46,795 bases of DNA from Bradyrhizobium nitroreducens. Its GTDB lineage: Bacteria; Pseudomonadota; Alphaproteobacteria; Rhizobiales; Xanthobacteraceae. The stretch lies in NCBI RefSeq assembly GCF_002776695.1, contig NZ_LFJC01000003.1, positions 8,056,224 through 8,103,018 of the forward strand. The letters are read 5' to 3'. The translations under genes were made by a program, and so were the position numbers. The notes under the pieces were generated by a model. The model searched no databases, was not told the DNA's origin, and was given only the letters and a program-made list of their open reading frames with translations. Shown one piece after another: positions 18,893-26,948 of this stretch. Every line of letters starts with the position of its first letter. The first letter of the stretch is position 1.

Positions 18893-20134
18893 ATGTCATC
18901 AACCGTCTCCCCGCTCGCCCCGAAAAACGTTCCTGATATGCCCTTGATCGCGGGCGTCCGTCTTGCGACGGCCGAAGCCGGCATCCGCTACAAGAACCGC
19001 ACCGACGTGCTGCTGGCGGTGATGGACAAGGGCACCGCGGTCGCCGGCGTCTTCACCAAGTCGAAGTGCCCCTCGGCGCCGGTGGAATGGTGCCGCGCCA
19101 AGTTGAAGGGCGGCAAGGCGCGTGCCCTCGTCGTCAATTCCGGCAACGCCAACGCCTTCACCGGAAAGACCGGCCGCGCCTCCACCGCGCTGACCGCCAA
19201 GATCGCAGCCAAGGCGGTCGGCTGCAGCGAGGGCGAAATCTTCCTGGCCTCAACCGGCGTGATCGGCGAGCCGCTGGATGCCACGAAATTCGACGGCGTG
19301 CTGGGCCGCCTCGCCGAGACCGCCGAGCCCGGCGACTATCTCGCCGCGGCCAAGGCGATCATGACCACCGACACCTTCCCGAAGGTTGCGACCGCGACCG
19401 TCAAGCTCGGCAAGGCCAAGGTCACCATCAACGGCATGGCCAAGGGCGCCGGCATGATCGCGCCCGACATGGCGACGATGCTGTCCTTCATCTTCACCGA
19501 CGCACCGATCGCGCCCGCGGCGCTGCAGGCCCTGCTCAAGGCCGGCGTCGAGGACACGTTCAACGCGGTGACGATCGACGGCGACACGTCCACGTCGGAC
19601 ACGTTGCTGGCCTTCGCCACCGGCGCTGCCGCCGAGCACGGCGCGCCAAAGATCAGCCGCGCCAGCGACCCGCGCCTGAAGGCCTTCGCGAAGGCGTTCA
19701 ACCAGGTGCTGGCGAATCTGTCCGAGCAGGTGGCGCGCGACGGCGAAGGCGCCCGCAAGCTGGTCGAGATCACCGTCGAGGGTGCCAAGACCAAGGCCTC
19801 GGCGCGCAGAATCGCGATGTCGATCGCCAACTCGCCGCTGGTGAAGACCGCGATCGCCGGCGAGGACGCCAATTGGGGTCGCGTCGTGATGGCGGTCGGC
19901 AAGGCCGGCGAGCCGGCCGATCGCGACAAGCTCTCGATCTCCTTCAACGGCATCCGCGTCGCCAAGAGCGGCGCGCGCGATCCGTCCTATGACGAGGTGC
20001 AGGTATCGGAAGCGATGAAGGCCCCGGAGATCGCGATTCTGGTCTCGCTCGGCCTCGGCAAGGGCCGCGACCGCGTGCTGACCTGCGACCTCACCAAGGA
20101 ATATGTGGCGATCAACGGGGACTACAGGTCGTAG
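18893..20134 (+). CDS. argJ: glutamate N-acetyltransferase / ornithine acetyltransferase ArgJ
   Basis: A 413-residue enzyme of arginine biosynthesis that transfers acetyl from N-acetylornithine to glutamate. It matures by self-cleavage before Thr195 in KGAGMIAPDMATML, which is present. Other family segments are VVNSGNANAFTG, the oxyanion-hole region ASTGVIGEPL, and the C-terminal TCDLTKEYVAINGDYRS. Length is typical. No clear ribosome site precedes the ATG at 18893. Its C-terminus is followed by a dispersed palindromic repeat (20145-20244). Confidence 0.97.
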   Translation: MSSTVSPLAPKNVPDMPLIAGVRLATAEAGIRYKNRTDVLLAVMDKGTAVAGVFTKSKCPSAPVEWCRAKLKGGKARALVVNSGNANAFTGKTGRASTALTAKIAAKAVGCSEGEIFLASTGVIGEPLDATKFDGVLGRLAETAEPGDYLAAAKAIMTTDTFPKVATATVKLGKAKVTINGMAKGAGMIAPDMATMLSFIFTDAPIAPAALQALLKAGVEDTFNAVTIDGDTSTSDTLLAFATGAAAEHGAPKISRASDPRLKAFAKAFNQVLANLSEQVARDGEGARKLVEITVEGAKTKASARRIAMSIANSPLVKTAIAGEDANWGRVVMAVGKAGEPADRDKLSISFNGIRVAKSGARDPSYDEVQVSEAMKAPEIAILVSLGLGKGRDRVLTCDLTKEYVAINGDYRS

Positions 20135-20144
20135 GACCATGGTT

Positions 20145-20244
20145 GTCGTTCCGGGGCTCGCGAAGCGAGAACCCGGAAGCTCGAGATTCTCAGGGGCGCA
20201 ATTGCGCCCCGTAGTTCGATGCCGACGCATCGCCCCGGAATGAC
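20145..20244. repeat. dispersed palindromic intergenic repeat
   Basis: The ends GTCGTTCCGGGGC (20145-20157) and GCCCCGGAATGAC (20232-20244) are near-perfect complements, and the centre holds an 18-bp perfect palindrome GGGGCGCAATTGCGCCCC (20193-20210). This GTCATTCCGGGG-type element is one I recognise as common between Bradyrhizobium genes. Here it separates argJ from the convergent VWA-protein gene and may serve as a bidirectional terminator. Confidence 0.8.
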
Positions 20245-20253
20245 GGGACTATC

Positions 20254-21585
20254 TCACCCCGAGATCCGGGCGTCCGCGACCGCTTTCCGGAACAGCGCGT
20301 TCATCGCATCCGAGATGCCTTGCGTCGGACTGACCTCGAAATACAGCCCCGGCGAGGCGCAGCTCTGCATGTTGTCGGCGATCTCGCTGTTCGGCGACGG
20401 ACCGAACGGGCCCTTGTTGAAGGGGTCGATGTAGGTCATGTACCAGGAGTTGGTCGGCAGCTGCAGATAGGTGGTGTAGAGCACCGCGATCTTGATGCCA
20501 CGATTCTTGATGGTGGTGCAGAGCGAGACGTCGATCGGCGACTGGCAGCGTCCGCCGCTCACGAGCGGCTTGGAGCAACCGGTATTGTACTCGTCGGCGA
20601 CACCGTCCGAGACGAAAAACAGATATTTCAGCGGCGCAGACGACGTGCCGGCGCCCGGCGCGGTGATTGCGGAGTTGATGGCCGGAAAGACCGTGCTGAA
20701 CTGGGTGTCCTTGTCGGCGGTGTAGGAATCGTTGTTGCCATAGACGCCCATCAGGTCGATGCCGCCCGCCGCCGTCTTGGCACTCGACAGGCTCGCCGAC
20801 AGCGAGAACAGCGCGCGCAGGCCGATGTTTTTCGACGATGCGCCGAAATCGTAGATCGCCATGCGGAACTGGTTCGAATAGGTCTCGCTGGCCGCGGCGG
20901 TATCCATCAGGGACTGGGTTGCGCTGCGCAAGACGTCGATCCGCGTCGTGACGCCGAGCGTCTTGGCGAGATTGTAGTAGTTGTTCGAGTCGTTGTAGTC
21001 GTGGCATGCGAAGGCGCATTTGTCCGACGTGTTGTTGACCATCTTGGTGACGTCGGCCGGCGTCGCCGCCACGCCCATCGACGGCGAATTATCCAGCAGG
21101 AGGTAGAAGTCGATATAGAGCGGCATGCTGGCCGTCGCCGTCGACGTGCCGGTCATCGTCAGCGCCGTCTTGCCGATCACGCCGAGGAACATGGTCTTGA
21201 TGCTGGCGCTAAACGCGACGGTCGAGGTGACCGTCGAGCCGCTCTTGACCACGGTCGGCGTGACGCTGTTGAGCGTGTAGCCGGTCAGGTTGGCGACGTT
21301 GGCATTGAAGATGTTCTTGGCGTCGGTGACGCCGGCCGGGATCCCTCCGTCCGAGGTCATGGTGCCCGCCGCCGCAAATCCCGGCGAGGCCTTGGCGACT
21401 GCGCCGACGCTGGCCGCATCGGCCGCGGCCTGAAGCTTGGCCCGAATCTGCGTCGCGCGGGAGTAATCGACGGCGCAGCCAACCACCGTGATCAGGGGAA
21501 CGCAGGCCAGCGCGAAAATCACCGCGATATTGCCGCGCCGGTCGCGGGCGAACCGGCGGATGGTGGTGCGAAACACGGCGCGCAT
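20254..21585 (-). CDS. TadE/TadG-like protein with VWA domain
   Basis: A 443-residue protein. The N-terminus has a TadG/TadE-type segment (RFARDRRGNIAVIFALACVPLITVVGCAVDYSRA) with one transmembrane helix, then a stretch matching Flp-pilus assembly proteins. A von Willebrand A-like domain follows, with a MIDAS motif DNSPS at residues 165-169 and 'YLFFVSDGVADEYN'. Most of the chain is expected outside the inner membrane. Other tad genes (cpaF, flp, tadBC) are not in the window, so it is an orphan or its partners lie elsewhere. The start at 21585 fits the TadG form. Divergent from mutT. Confidence 0.85.
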   Translation of the reverse strand: MRAVFRTTIRRFARDRRGNIAVIFALACVPLITVVGCAVDYSRATQIRAKLQAAADAASVGAVAKASPGFAAAGTMTSDGGIPAGVTDAKNIFNANVANLTGYTLNSVTPTVVKSGSTVTSTVAFSASIKTMFLGVIGKTALTMTGTSTATASMPLYIDFYLLLDNSPSMGVAATPADVTKMVNNTSDKCAFACHDYNDSNNYYNLAKTLGVTTRIDVLRSATQSLMDTAAASETYSNQFRMAIYDFGASSKNIGLRALFSLSASLSSAKTAAGGIDLMGVYGNNDSYTADKDTQFSTVFPAINSAITAPGAGTSSAPLKYLFFVSDGVADEYNTGCSKPLVSGGRCQSPIDVSLCTTIKNRGIKIAVLYTTYLQLPTNSWYMTYIDPFNKGPFGPSPNSEIADNMQSCASPGLYFEVSPTQGISDAMNALFRKAVADARISG

Positions 21586-21726
21586 GGATTGGCCTGGAAT
21601 GGTTTAAATATGCTTCCACTCTAGGAACCGTTGATTAAATATGACTTATGCAAACCGTAAAAACGCGGAGCCGCAACGGGGGTTAACAAACCATTGCGAA
21701 CCATCTCGAGCGGGCGACAGGGACCT

Positions 21727-22137
21727 ATGGCCGATCTCAAATTGACACTGGTGGTGGCCTGCGCGCTCGTCGATGCCGACAAACGCGTCCTGATCGCGCA
21801 GCGCCCCCCGGGCAAGACGCTGGCAGGCCTCTGGGAATTTCCCGGCGGAAAACTCGAGCCCGGCGAGCGGCCGGAGCAGAGCCTGATCCGCGAGCTCAAC
21901 GAGGAGCTCGGCATCACCGTCGCCGAACCGTGCCTCGCGCCGCTGACCTTTGCCAGCCACGCCTACGAGACCTTCCATCTGTTGATGCCGCTCTACATCT
22001 GCCGGCGCTGGGAAGGGCAGGTCGCGCCGCGCGAAGGCCAGACCCTCGCCTGGGTCCGCGCCAACAAGCTGCGCGACTACCCGATGCCGCCCGCGGACAT
22101 TCCGCTGATCCCGCATTTGATTGACTTGTTGATGTGA
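21727..22137 (+). CDS. mutT: 8-oxo-dGTP diphosphatase MutT (Nudix)
   Basis: A 136-residue Nudix hydrolase that sanitises oxidised nucleotides. The Nudix box is intact (GGKLEPGERPEQSLIRELNEELGI, fitting GX5EX7REUXEEXGU), preceded by 'LIAQRPPGKTLAGLWEFPGG', typical of MutT. I chose the ATG at 21727 (MADLKLTLVVACAL); an ORF start at 21694 adds residues from the promoter. Convergent with the methyltransferase gene across a hairpin at 22164-22194. Confidence 0.93.
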   Translation: MADLKLTLVVACALVDADKRVLIAQRPPGKTLAGLWEFPGGKLEPGERPEQSLIRELNEELGITVAEPCLAPLTFASHAYETFHLLMPLYICRRWEGQVAPREGQTLAWVRANKLRDYPMPPADIPLIPHLIDLLM

Positions 22138-22163
22138 GCCCGAGGTGCTCGCCACACTCTCCG

Positions 22164-22194
22164 CGTCATGCCCGGGCTTGTCCCGGCCATGACG
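22164..22194. terminator. palindromic hairpin, likely bidirectional terminator
   Basis: CGTCATG (22164-22170) pairs with CATGACG (22188-22194), and CCGGG pairs with CCCGG inside. It lies between the convergent mutT and methyltransferase genes. The core GCCCGGGCTTGTCCCGGC is the same motif as in the longer repeat at 39458-39548. Confidence 0.7.
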
Positions 22195-22205
22195 GAGGAG
22201 AGAGC

Positions 22206-23054
22206 TTACGTCTCCCCAGCCTTCTTCACCGCCTCTGCCAGACTGGCTTTCGCCGATCCCGGCTTCAGCGGCTGCTGCTGGCTTGCATGCGGGGCCCAGC
22301 CGGACAGCCAGATGATGTCGAACGTGGCTCGGATGCGGCCGTCGGCATCGGCAAAGCGTTCGGCGTAGATCTCGGCCATGCGCAGCAGCGTCGCGCGCCG
22401 GCTCGGTGTGCGCCGGCGTTCGATCAACACGTTGGCGCTGCCCATGCGGCGAAGATCCTGCATCAAGGCGAACGCATTGCCATAGCGCACCACGACGCGG
22501 TCGACGTCGGTGACCGGCAGCGCGAAGCCGGCCCGCTGCAACAGCGCGCCGATGTCGCGCAGATCGGCGAACGGCGCGACGCGCGGGGAGACACCGCCCT
22601 CGCATTCGGCCTCGGCGGCCGCAAAGGCCTGCCGCAGCTCGGTCAGGCTGTCACCGCCGATCATCGCGGCGAGCAGGAGCCCGTCTGGTTTCAACGCGCG
22701 ACGGACCTGCGCGAGCACGCCGGGAAGGTCGTTGACGAATTGCAGTGCCAGCGCCGAGACGACGAGATCGAGGCTTTCCGGAGAAACAGGCAGTCTCTCC
22801 GCACCGGCCGCGTCGAGCGCAATGTGCGCGATGGAGGGCAGCCGGGCGCGCAAGCCAGCAAGCCCCTCACCGGGCGTCCAGAGATCAACCGGCGCATGAA
22901 ACTCCCGCATCACCGCGGCGAGCCGGTCGGACATGTCCTCGGCGACGCGGTCGAGCAGGAAGCTCACGGCGCCTTGTGCCTGCGCACGGCGTTGCCGCAC
23001 GTGCAGCAAGGCACGATCGAACAAAGCGGGCGGACTTTGCGGGGGCTGAGCCAT
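22206..23054 (-). CDS. SAM-dependent methyltransferase (BioC/NDUFAF5-like)
   Basis: A 282-residue protein with the wording of the alphaproteobacterial relatives of BioC and NDUFAF5. The N-terminus reads LFDRALLHVRQRRAQ, followed by 'FLLDRVAEDMSDRLAAVMREF'. The middle segment 'LPVSPESLDLVVSALALQFVNDLPGVLAQVRRALKPDGLLLAAMIGG' is the class I methyltransferase core. The classic glycine-rich SAM loop is poorly preserved, as in NDUFAF5 (a protein hydroxylase), so methyl transfer is not certain. The start at 23054 (MAQPPQSPPALFDR) is preferred to the longer frame at 23099. Divergent from comF. Confidence 0.82.
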   Translation of the reverse strand: MAQPPQSPPALFDRALLHVRQRRAQAQGAVSFLLDRVAEDMSDRLAAVMREFHAPVDLWTPGEGLAGLRARLPSIAHIALDAAGAERLPVSPESLDLVVSALALQFVNDLPGVLAQVRRALKPDGLLLAAMIGGDSLTELRQAFAAAEAECEGGVSPRVAPFADLRDIGALLQRAGFALPVTDVDRVVVRYGNAFALMQDLRRMGSANVLIERRRTPSRRATLLRMAEIYAERFADADGRIRATFDIIWLSGWAPHASQQQPLKPGSAKASLAEAVKKAGET

Positions 23055-23118
23055 GCCGCTGGTTACGCCGATCTCCACGGTTCTGGCAATCCGGCGCATG
23101 CGGCGTTAGCCTCTCCCC

Positions 23119-23916
23119 ATGGACGCCGACGCCGCCCCTACCCGTTCCATCGCCGCGCCGCTGCGGGCCGCGTGGACGGCTGGCCGCAACGTGCTGAATC
23201 GCGCAGCTCGGCTGGCGCTCGACATCGCGCTGCCGACGCAATGCGTGTCCTGCCGCGAGCCGGTCGATGGCGAGGGCGTTTGCGCGGCGTGCTGGGCGCG
23301 GCTGTCGTTCATCGAGCGGCCCTATTGCCCGCGGCTCGGCATTCCCTTCGTCTACGACCCCGGCCCCGACATGCTGTCGATGGAAGCGATTGCAAGCCCG
23401 CCGGCTTACCAGCGCGCCCGCGCCGCGGTGCGCTATGACGACGTCGCGCGCACGCTGGTGCATGCGCTGAAATACCAGGATCGTACCGATCTGGCGCCGG
23501 CCATGGGCCGCTGGATGGCGCGGGCGGGCGGCGAGCTGCTGGCCGGGGCCGATATGCTGGTGCCTGTTCCCTTGCATTGGCGGCGGGCCTGGCGGCGACG
23601 TTACAACCAGTCCGGGGCGCTGGCGCGCGTGATCGAGCGGCAGAGCGGCGTCAGGGCGAGGGCCGAGGTGCTGCGCCGGGTGCGCGCCACCGAGCAGCAA
23701 ATCGGCCTGTCGCGAGCCCAGCGCGCCACCAATGTGCAGGGCGCATTCCAGGTATCTCCAGACCGCCAGGCCGAGGTCCAGGGACGTCGCATCATCCTGA
23801 TCGACGATGTCCTGACCTCGGGCGCAACGCTGGATGCCTGTGCGCGGGCGCTGCTCCGCGCCAAGGCCGCCCAGGTCGACGTGCTGGTCTTCGCCCGGGT
23901 TGTGGAGACCAAGTAA
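23119..23916 (+). CDS. comF: ComF-family phosphoribosyltransferase-like protein
   Basis: A 265-residue protein. Two Cys pairs (CVSC, CAAC) form a small zinc finger near residues 41-62, and a phosphoribosyltransferase domain ends with the PRPP-loop motif IILIDDVLTSGATLDAC. The segment 'LVPVPLHWRRAWRRRYNQSGALARVI' is also typical of ComF. Family members take part in DNA uptake or nucleotide-related processes, but the precise role here is unknown. grxC follows 47 bases downstream on the same strand. Confidence 0.9.
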   Translation: MDADAAPTRSIAAPLRAAWTAGRNVLNRAARLALDIALPTQCVSCREPVDGEGVCAACWARLSFIERPYCPRLGIPFVYDPGPDMLSMEAIASPPAYQRARAAVRYDDVARTLVHALKYQDRTDLAPAMGRWMARAGGELLAGADMLVPVPLHWRRAWRRRYNQSGALARVIERQSGVRARAEVLRRVRATEQQIGLSRAQRATNVQGAFQVSPDRQAEVQGRRIILIDDVLTSGATLDACARALLRAKAAQVDVLVFARVVETK

Positions 23917-23963
23917 AGTCCCATATAATTCAACGAATTCATGACATGAGAGCGCCAGACGAG

Positions 23964-24239
23964 ATGACCGCTGCTGTCGAGATCTACACTAGGCCGGGCT
24001 GCGGCTATTGCTCCGCCGCCAAGTCGCTGCTGACCCGCAAGAAGGCGACCTTCACCGAATTCGACGTCGCCAAGAACGCCTCATGGCGGGCCGAGATGTA
24101 CGATCGTGCCGGCGAGGGCTCGACCTTCCCGCAGATCTGGATCGGCGGCACCCATGTGGGCGGCTGCGACGACCTCTATGCGCTCGACCGCGAGGGCAAG
24201 CTCGACGGCATGCTCGAAAGCGTGAAGGCAGTGTCATGA
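23964..24239 (+). CDS. grxC: glutaredoxin (GrxC type)
   Basis: A 91-residue dithiol glutaredoxin that reduces disulphides with glutathione. Active-site C13-G-Y-C16 follows VEIYTRPG, and the TFPQIWIGGTHVGGCDDL segment holds the cis-Pro and GG glutathione-binding region. Length is typical. I chose the ATG at 23964 (MTAAVEIY); an in-frame ATG at 23946 would add six residues. The stop overlaps the start of the nitrilase gene (ATGA), so they are coupled. Confidence 0.93.
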   Translation: MTAAVEIYTRPGCGYCSAAKSLLTRKKATFTEFDVAKNASWRAEMYDRAGEGSTFPQIWIGGTHVGGCDDLYALDREGKLDGMLESVKAVS

Positions 24240-25114
24240 GCGATGACCGCACATTCACCGCCGCCATGGTGCAGATGCGCACCGGCTTGATGCCGGGGCC
24301 GAGCCTCGCGCAGGCCACGAAGCTGATCCGCCAGGCGGCAGCCAATGGCGCCGACTACGTGCAGACGCCCGAAGTCAGCAACATGATGCAGCTGAACCGC
24401 AAGGCGCTGTTCGAGCATCTGCAAAGCGAAGAGGACGACACTTCGCTGAAGGCCTATCGGGCGCTGGCGGCGGAACTGAAGATCCATCTCCATGTCGGTT
24501 CGCTGGCGCTGCGGTTTTCGCCGGAGAAGGCGGTCAACCGCTCCTTCCTGATCGGGCCCGAGGGCAATGTGCTCGCGAGCTACGACAAGATCCACATGTT
24601 CGACATCGAGCTGCCGGACGGCGAGAGCTATCGCGAATCCGCCAACTACCAGCCGGGCGAGACCGCGGTGATCTCCGACCTGCCCTGGGGCCGTGTCGGA
24701 CTGACGATCTGCTACGATGTGCGCTTTCCTGCGCTGTACCGTGCCCTGGCCGAGAGCGGCGCCTATTTCATCACCGTGCCCTCGGCCTTTACCCGCAAGA
24801 CCGGCGAAGCGCATTGGCATGTGCTGCTGCGTGCGCGCGCGATCGAGACCGGCTGCTTCATCTTCGCTGCGGCGCAGGCAGGCACCCACGAGAACAAGCG
24901 CGAGACCTACGGCCATTCGCTGATCATCGACCCCTGGGGCGAGATCCTCGCCGAGGGCGACGTCGAACCCGGCGTCATCATGGCCAGGATCGATCCGGCC
25001 AAGGTCGAAACCGCGCGCCGCGCGATTCCCTCGCTCCAGCATGGCCGCCGCTTCGGCGTATCCGACCCCAAGGCGGGGCCGGACCATCTGCATCTGGTGC
25101 GGGGATCGGCATGA
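24236..25114 (+). CDS. carbon-nitrogen hydrolase (nitrilase superfamily, Nit1/Nit2-like)
   Basis: A 292-residue amidohydrolase of the nitrilase superfamily with the catalytic Glu46 (TPEVSN), Lys118 (YDKIHMFD) and Cys159 (TICYDVRFP). The wording (KIHMFDIELPDGESYRESANYQPGE) is that of the Nit1/Nit2 branch, whose members remove deaminated glutathione or omega-amidate metabolites. Location immediately after grxC, with a 4-base overlap, agrees with a glutathione-repair role (inference). The stop overlaps the start of the DUF1178 gene, again ATGA. Confidence 0.93.
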   Translation: MSDDRTFTAAMVQMRTGLMPGPSLAQATKLIRQAAANGADYVQTPEVSNMMQLNRKALFEHLQSEEDDTSLKAYRALAAELKIHLHVGSLALRFSPEKAVNRSFLIGPEGNVLASYDKIHMFDIELPDGESYRESANYQPGETAVISDLPWGRVGLTICYDVRFPALYRALAESGAYFITVPSAFTRKTGEAHWHVLLRARAIETGCFIFAAAQAGTHENKRETYGHSLIIDPWGEILAEGDVEPGVIMARIDPAKVETARRAIPSLQHGRRFGVSDPKAGPDHLHLVRGSA

Positions 25115-25593
25115 TCCGCTATGCGCTCCGCTGCGATCGGGACCACGCGTTCGAAAGCTGGTTCCAGAGCTCGTCGGCTTACGATTCGCAGGTCAAGCGC
25201 AAGCTGGTGACGTGCCCGATCTGCGGCTCCGCCAAGGTCGACAAGGCGATCATGGCCCCCCGCATCGTCGGCAAGAAGGGCCGCGGGCGCGCGACGCCAC
25301 CGCCCGAGCCGGTGACGACCGCCGCGCCCGAGGCCGCGCCGTCAGGCCCGACGTCGCTGCTGATGGCGCAGGAAAAAGAGCTGCGCACCAAGCTGAAGGA
25401 ATTGCGCGATCACATCGTGAAGAATGCCGATAATGTCGGCGAGCGCTTTGCCAACGAAGCCCGCGCGATGCATTACGGCGACAAGGAACACCGCCCGATT
25501 TATGGCGAGGCCTCGCCGGAGGAAGCGAAGTCGCTGATCGACGAAGGCATCGAGGTCTCGCCCCTGCCGACGCTGCCGGAAGACCGGAACTAA
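25111..25593 (+). CDS. DUF1178 family protein
   Basis: A 160-residue protein of the DUF1178 type. The N-terminus MIRYALRCDRDHAFESWFQSSSAYDSQ and the CPICGS pair (with Cys8) suggest a small zinc-binding head. A Pro/Ala-rich linker follows, then a helical C-terminal part ending 'HYGDKEHRPIYGEASPEEAKSLIDEGIEVSPLP', which is the family hallmark. Function is unknown. It is coupled to the nitrilase gene by a 4-base overlap. Confidence 0.9.
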   Translation: MIRYALRCDRDHAFESWFQSSSAYDSQVKRKLVTCPICGSAKVDKAIMAPRIVGKKGRGRATPPPEPVTTAAPEAAPSGPTSLLMAQEKELRTKLKELRDHIVKNADNVGERFANEARAMHYGDKEHRPIYGEASPEEAKSLIDEGIEVSPLPTLPEDRN

Positions 25594-25601
25594 CGCGAGC
25601 C

Positions 25602-25934
25602 ATGAGCCGCGAATCCGTTCTTTCGTCGCTCATCCAGTTCGATGTACCCGTAGCGCAACTCAAGGCGGAACTTGGCACGTTGACTTGGGACTGCGCTCCG
25701 GTGGTTACTTTGTTGCGTAGCCATATCGCTGCTGTGCTCGACCGATATTCCAGGGGTGAGATCGATGCGCCCACCGTTGAGGATTGGGCAAATCTCGTGG
25801 AATGCCGCGAAGATATCGGCTTCGAAGCAGGGTTTGAGGAGTTGATCGATGCCGCGATATTTGATTTGGCAAACCCTATCTTGAATGGCGAGTTGAGCGC
25901 AGTGGCGCCCGTGATCCTCGCCAGGCTCCGCTGA
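25602..25934 (+). CDS. small hypothetical protein, atypical codon use
   Basis: A 110-residue acidic, cytoplasmic-looking protein with 'TVEDWANLVECREDIGFEAGFEELIDAAIFDLANPILNGELS'. It resembles small uncharacterised proteins I have seen in diverse bacteria, some near toxin or immunity genes, but I cannot assign a family. Codon use is clearly less GC-biased than its neighbours (GTT, TTG, CGT, ATA, GAT are frequent), suggesting recent transfer. It starts eight bases after the DUF1178 gene and ends six bases before the convergent DMT exporter gene. Confidence 0.6.
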   Translation: MSRESVLSSLIQFDVPVAQLKAELGTLTWDCAPVVTLLRSHIAAVLDRYSRGEIDAPTVEDWANLVECREDIGFEAGFEELIDAAIFDLANPILNGELSAVAPVILARLR

Positions 25935-25940
25935 CAAATC

Positions 25941-26840
25941 CTACGCCCCCACCAGCACCGCCACACCGATCACGATCAGCGCGATGCCGATGATCTCGCG
26001 CGCCGCGATCGGCTGCTTGAACGAGTAGTACGCCACGGCTTGCGCGAACAGCACCTCGATCAGCGCGAGCGTGCGGACATTGGCGGCGGCGGTCAGCGCG
26101 AATGCCAGGAACCAGAATTGCGAGGCGAAGGCGCCCATGAAGCCCGCCAGCATCGACGGTTTCCACAAGCCGAGGATCGCCTGCAGCACCTTTGGCGCGC
26201 GCCAGAGCAGATAGATCGTCAGCACCAGCGTCTGCACGAACAGGCCGAGCACCAGGGTGAACGAGGCCGCAGTCACGAAGGAGACGCCTGATACGTTGAT
26301 GATGGCGCCGCGAAAACCGACCGCCGACAGCGCGAAGGCCGCGGCCGCGACGAGGCCGGTGATGGTCGGCTTCAGCTCGGCAAAACTCTTCTCGCCGCCG
26401 GGCCGCAGCGCCGTGATGACGACGCCGATCGTCGCGATCACGATCGCCAGCACCTTCAGCCAGGTCAGGTGATCGCCGAGGAAGACGAAGCCGAAGATCG
26501 CGGTCTGGATCGCCTCGGTCTTCAGGTAAGCCGTCGTCACCACGAAGGAGCGGTCGTTCATCGCCAGCAGCATCAACCCGGTGGCGACGATCTGGCTGAG
26601 CGCGCCCAGCAGCAGCCACGGCCAGAACACGGTCGGCGGCAAGCCGAGATGATCGCCGGTCGCGATCAGCACCACGCCGAGAAACAGCAGCGAGAACGGG
26701 AAGCCGAACAGGAAGCGGATGTTGGTCGCGCCCCACGTGCCCAGCGGCTTCGTCAGCGACCGCTGCATCGCATTGCGCGCGACCTGCCCGAGCGCAGCAA
26801 CGACGGTGAAGGGGATCCAGAGGCTGGTGACGGTGAGCAT
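25941..26840 (-). CDS. DMT-family (EamA) transporter
   Basis: A 299-residue membrane protein with about ten hydrophobic segments and two EamA repeats, as in drug/metabolite exporters. Recognisable parts are 'ATGLMLLAMNDRSFVVTTAYLKTEAIQTAIFGFVFLGDHLT' and 'LIEVLFAQAVAYYSFKQPIAAREIIGIALIVIG'. The start at 26840 (MLTVTSLWIPF) avoids a basic non-hydrophobic extension to 26903. Substrate unknown. Inner membrane. Confidence 0.85.
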   Translation of the reverse strand: MLTVTSLWIPFTVVAALGQVARNAMQRSLTKPLGTWGATNIRFLFGFPFSLLFLGVVLIATGDHLGLPPTVFWPWLLLGALSQIVATGLMLLAMNDRSFVVTTAYLKTEAIQTAIFGFVFLGDHLTWLKVLAIVIATIGVVITALRPGGEKSFAELKPTITGLVAAAAFALSAVGFRGAIINVSGVSFVTAASFTLVLGLFVQTLVLTIYLLWRAPKVLQAILGLWKPSMLAGFMGAFASQFWFLAFALTAAANVRTLALIEVLFAQAVAYYSFKQPIAAREIIGIALIVIGVAVLVGA

Positions 26841-26948
26841 GGGTGGAGGGCTGCGGCTGGAGAGGCGTGCAGCCAACCTGCCGTCAGCGTGGCGACAGGT
26901 CAATCACACCCAAGTCATAGGAGCGATGCTCGGAGCTCGCTCGCACCC

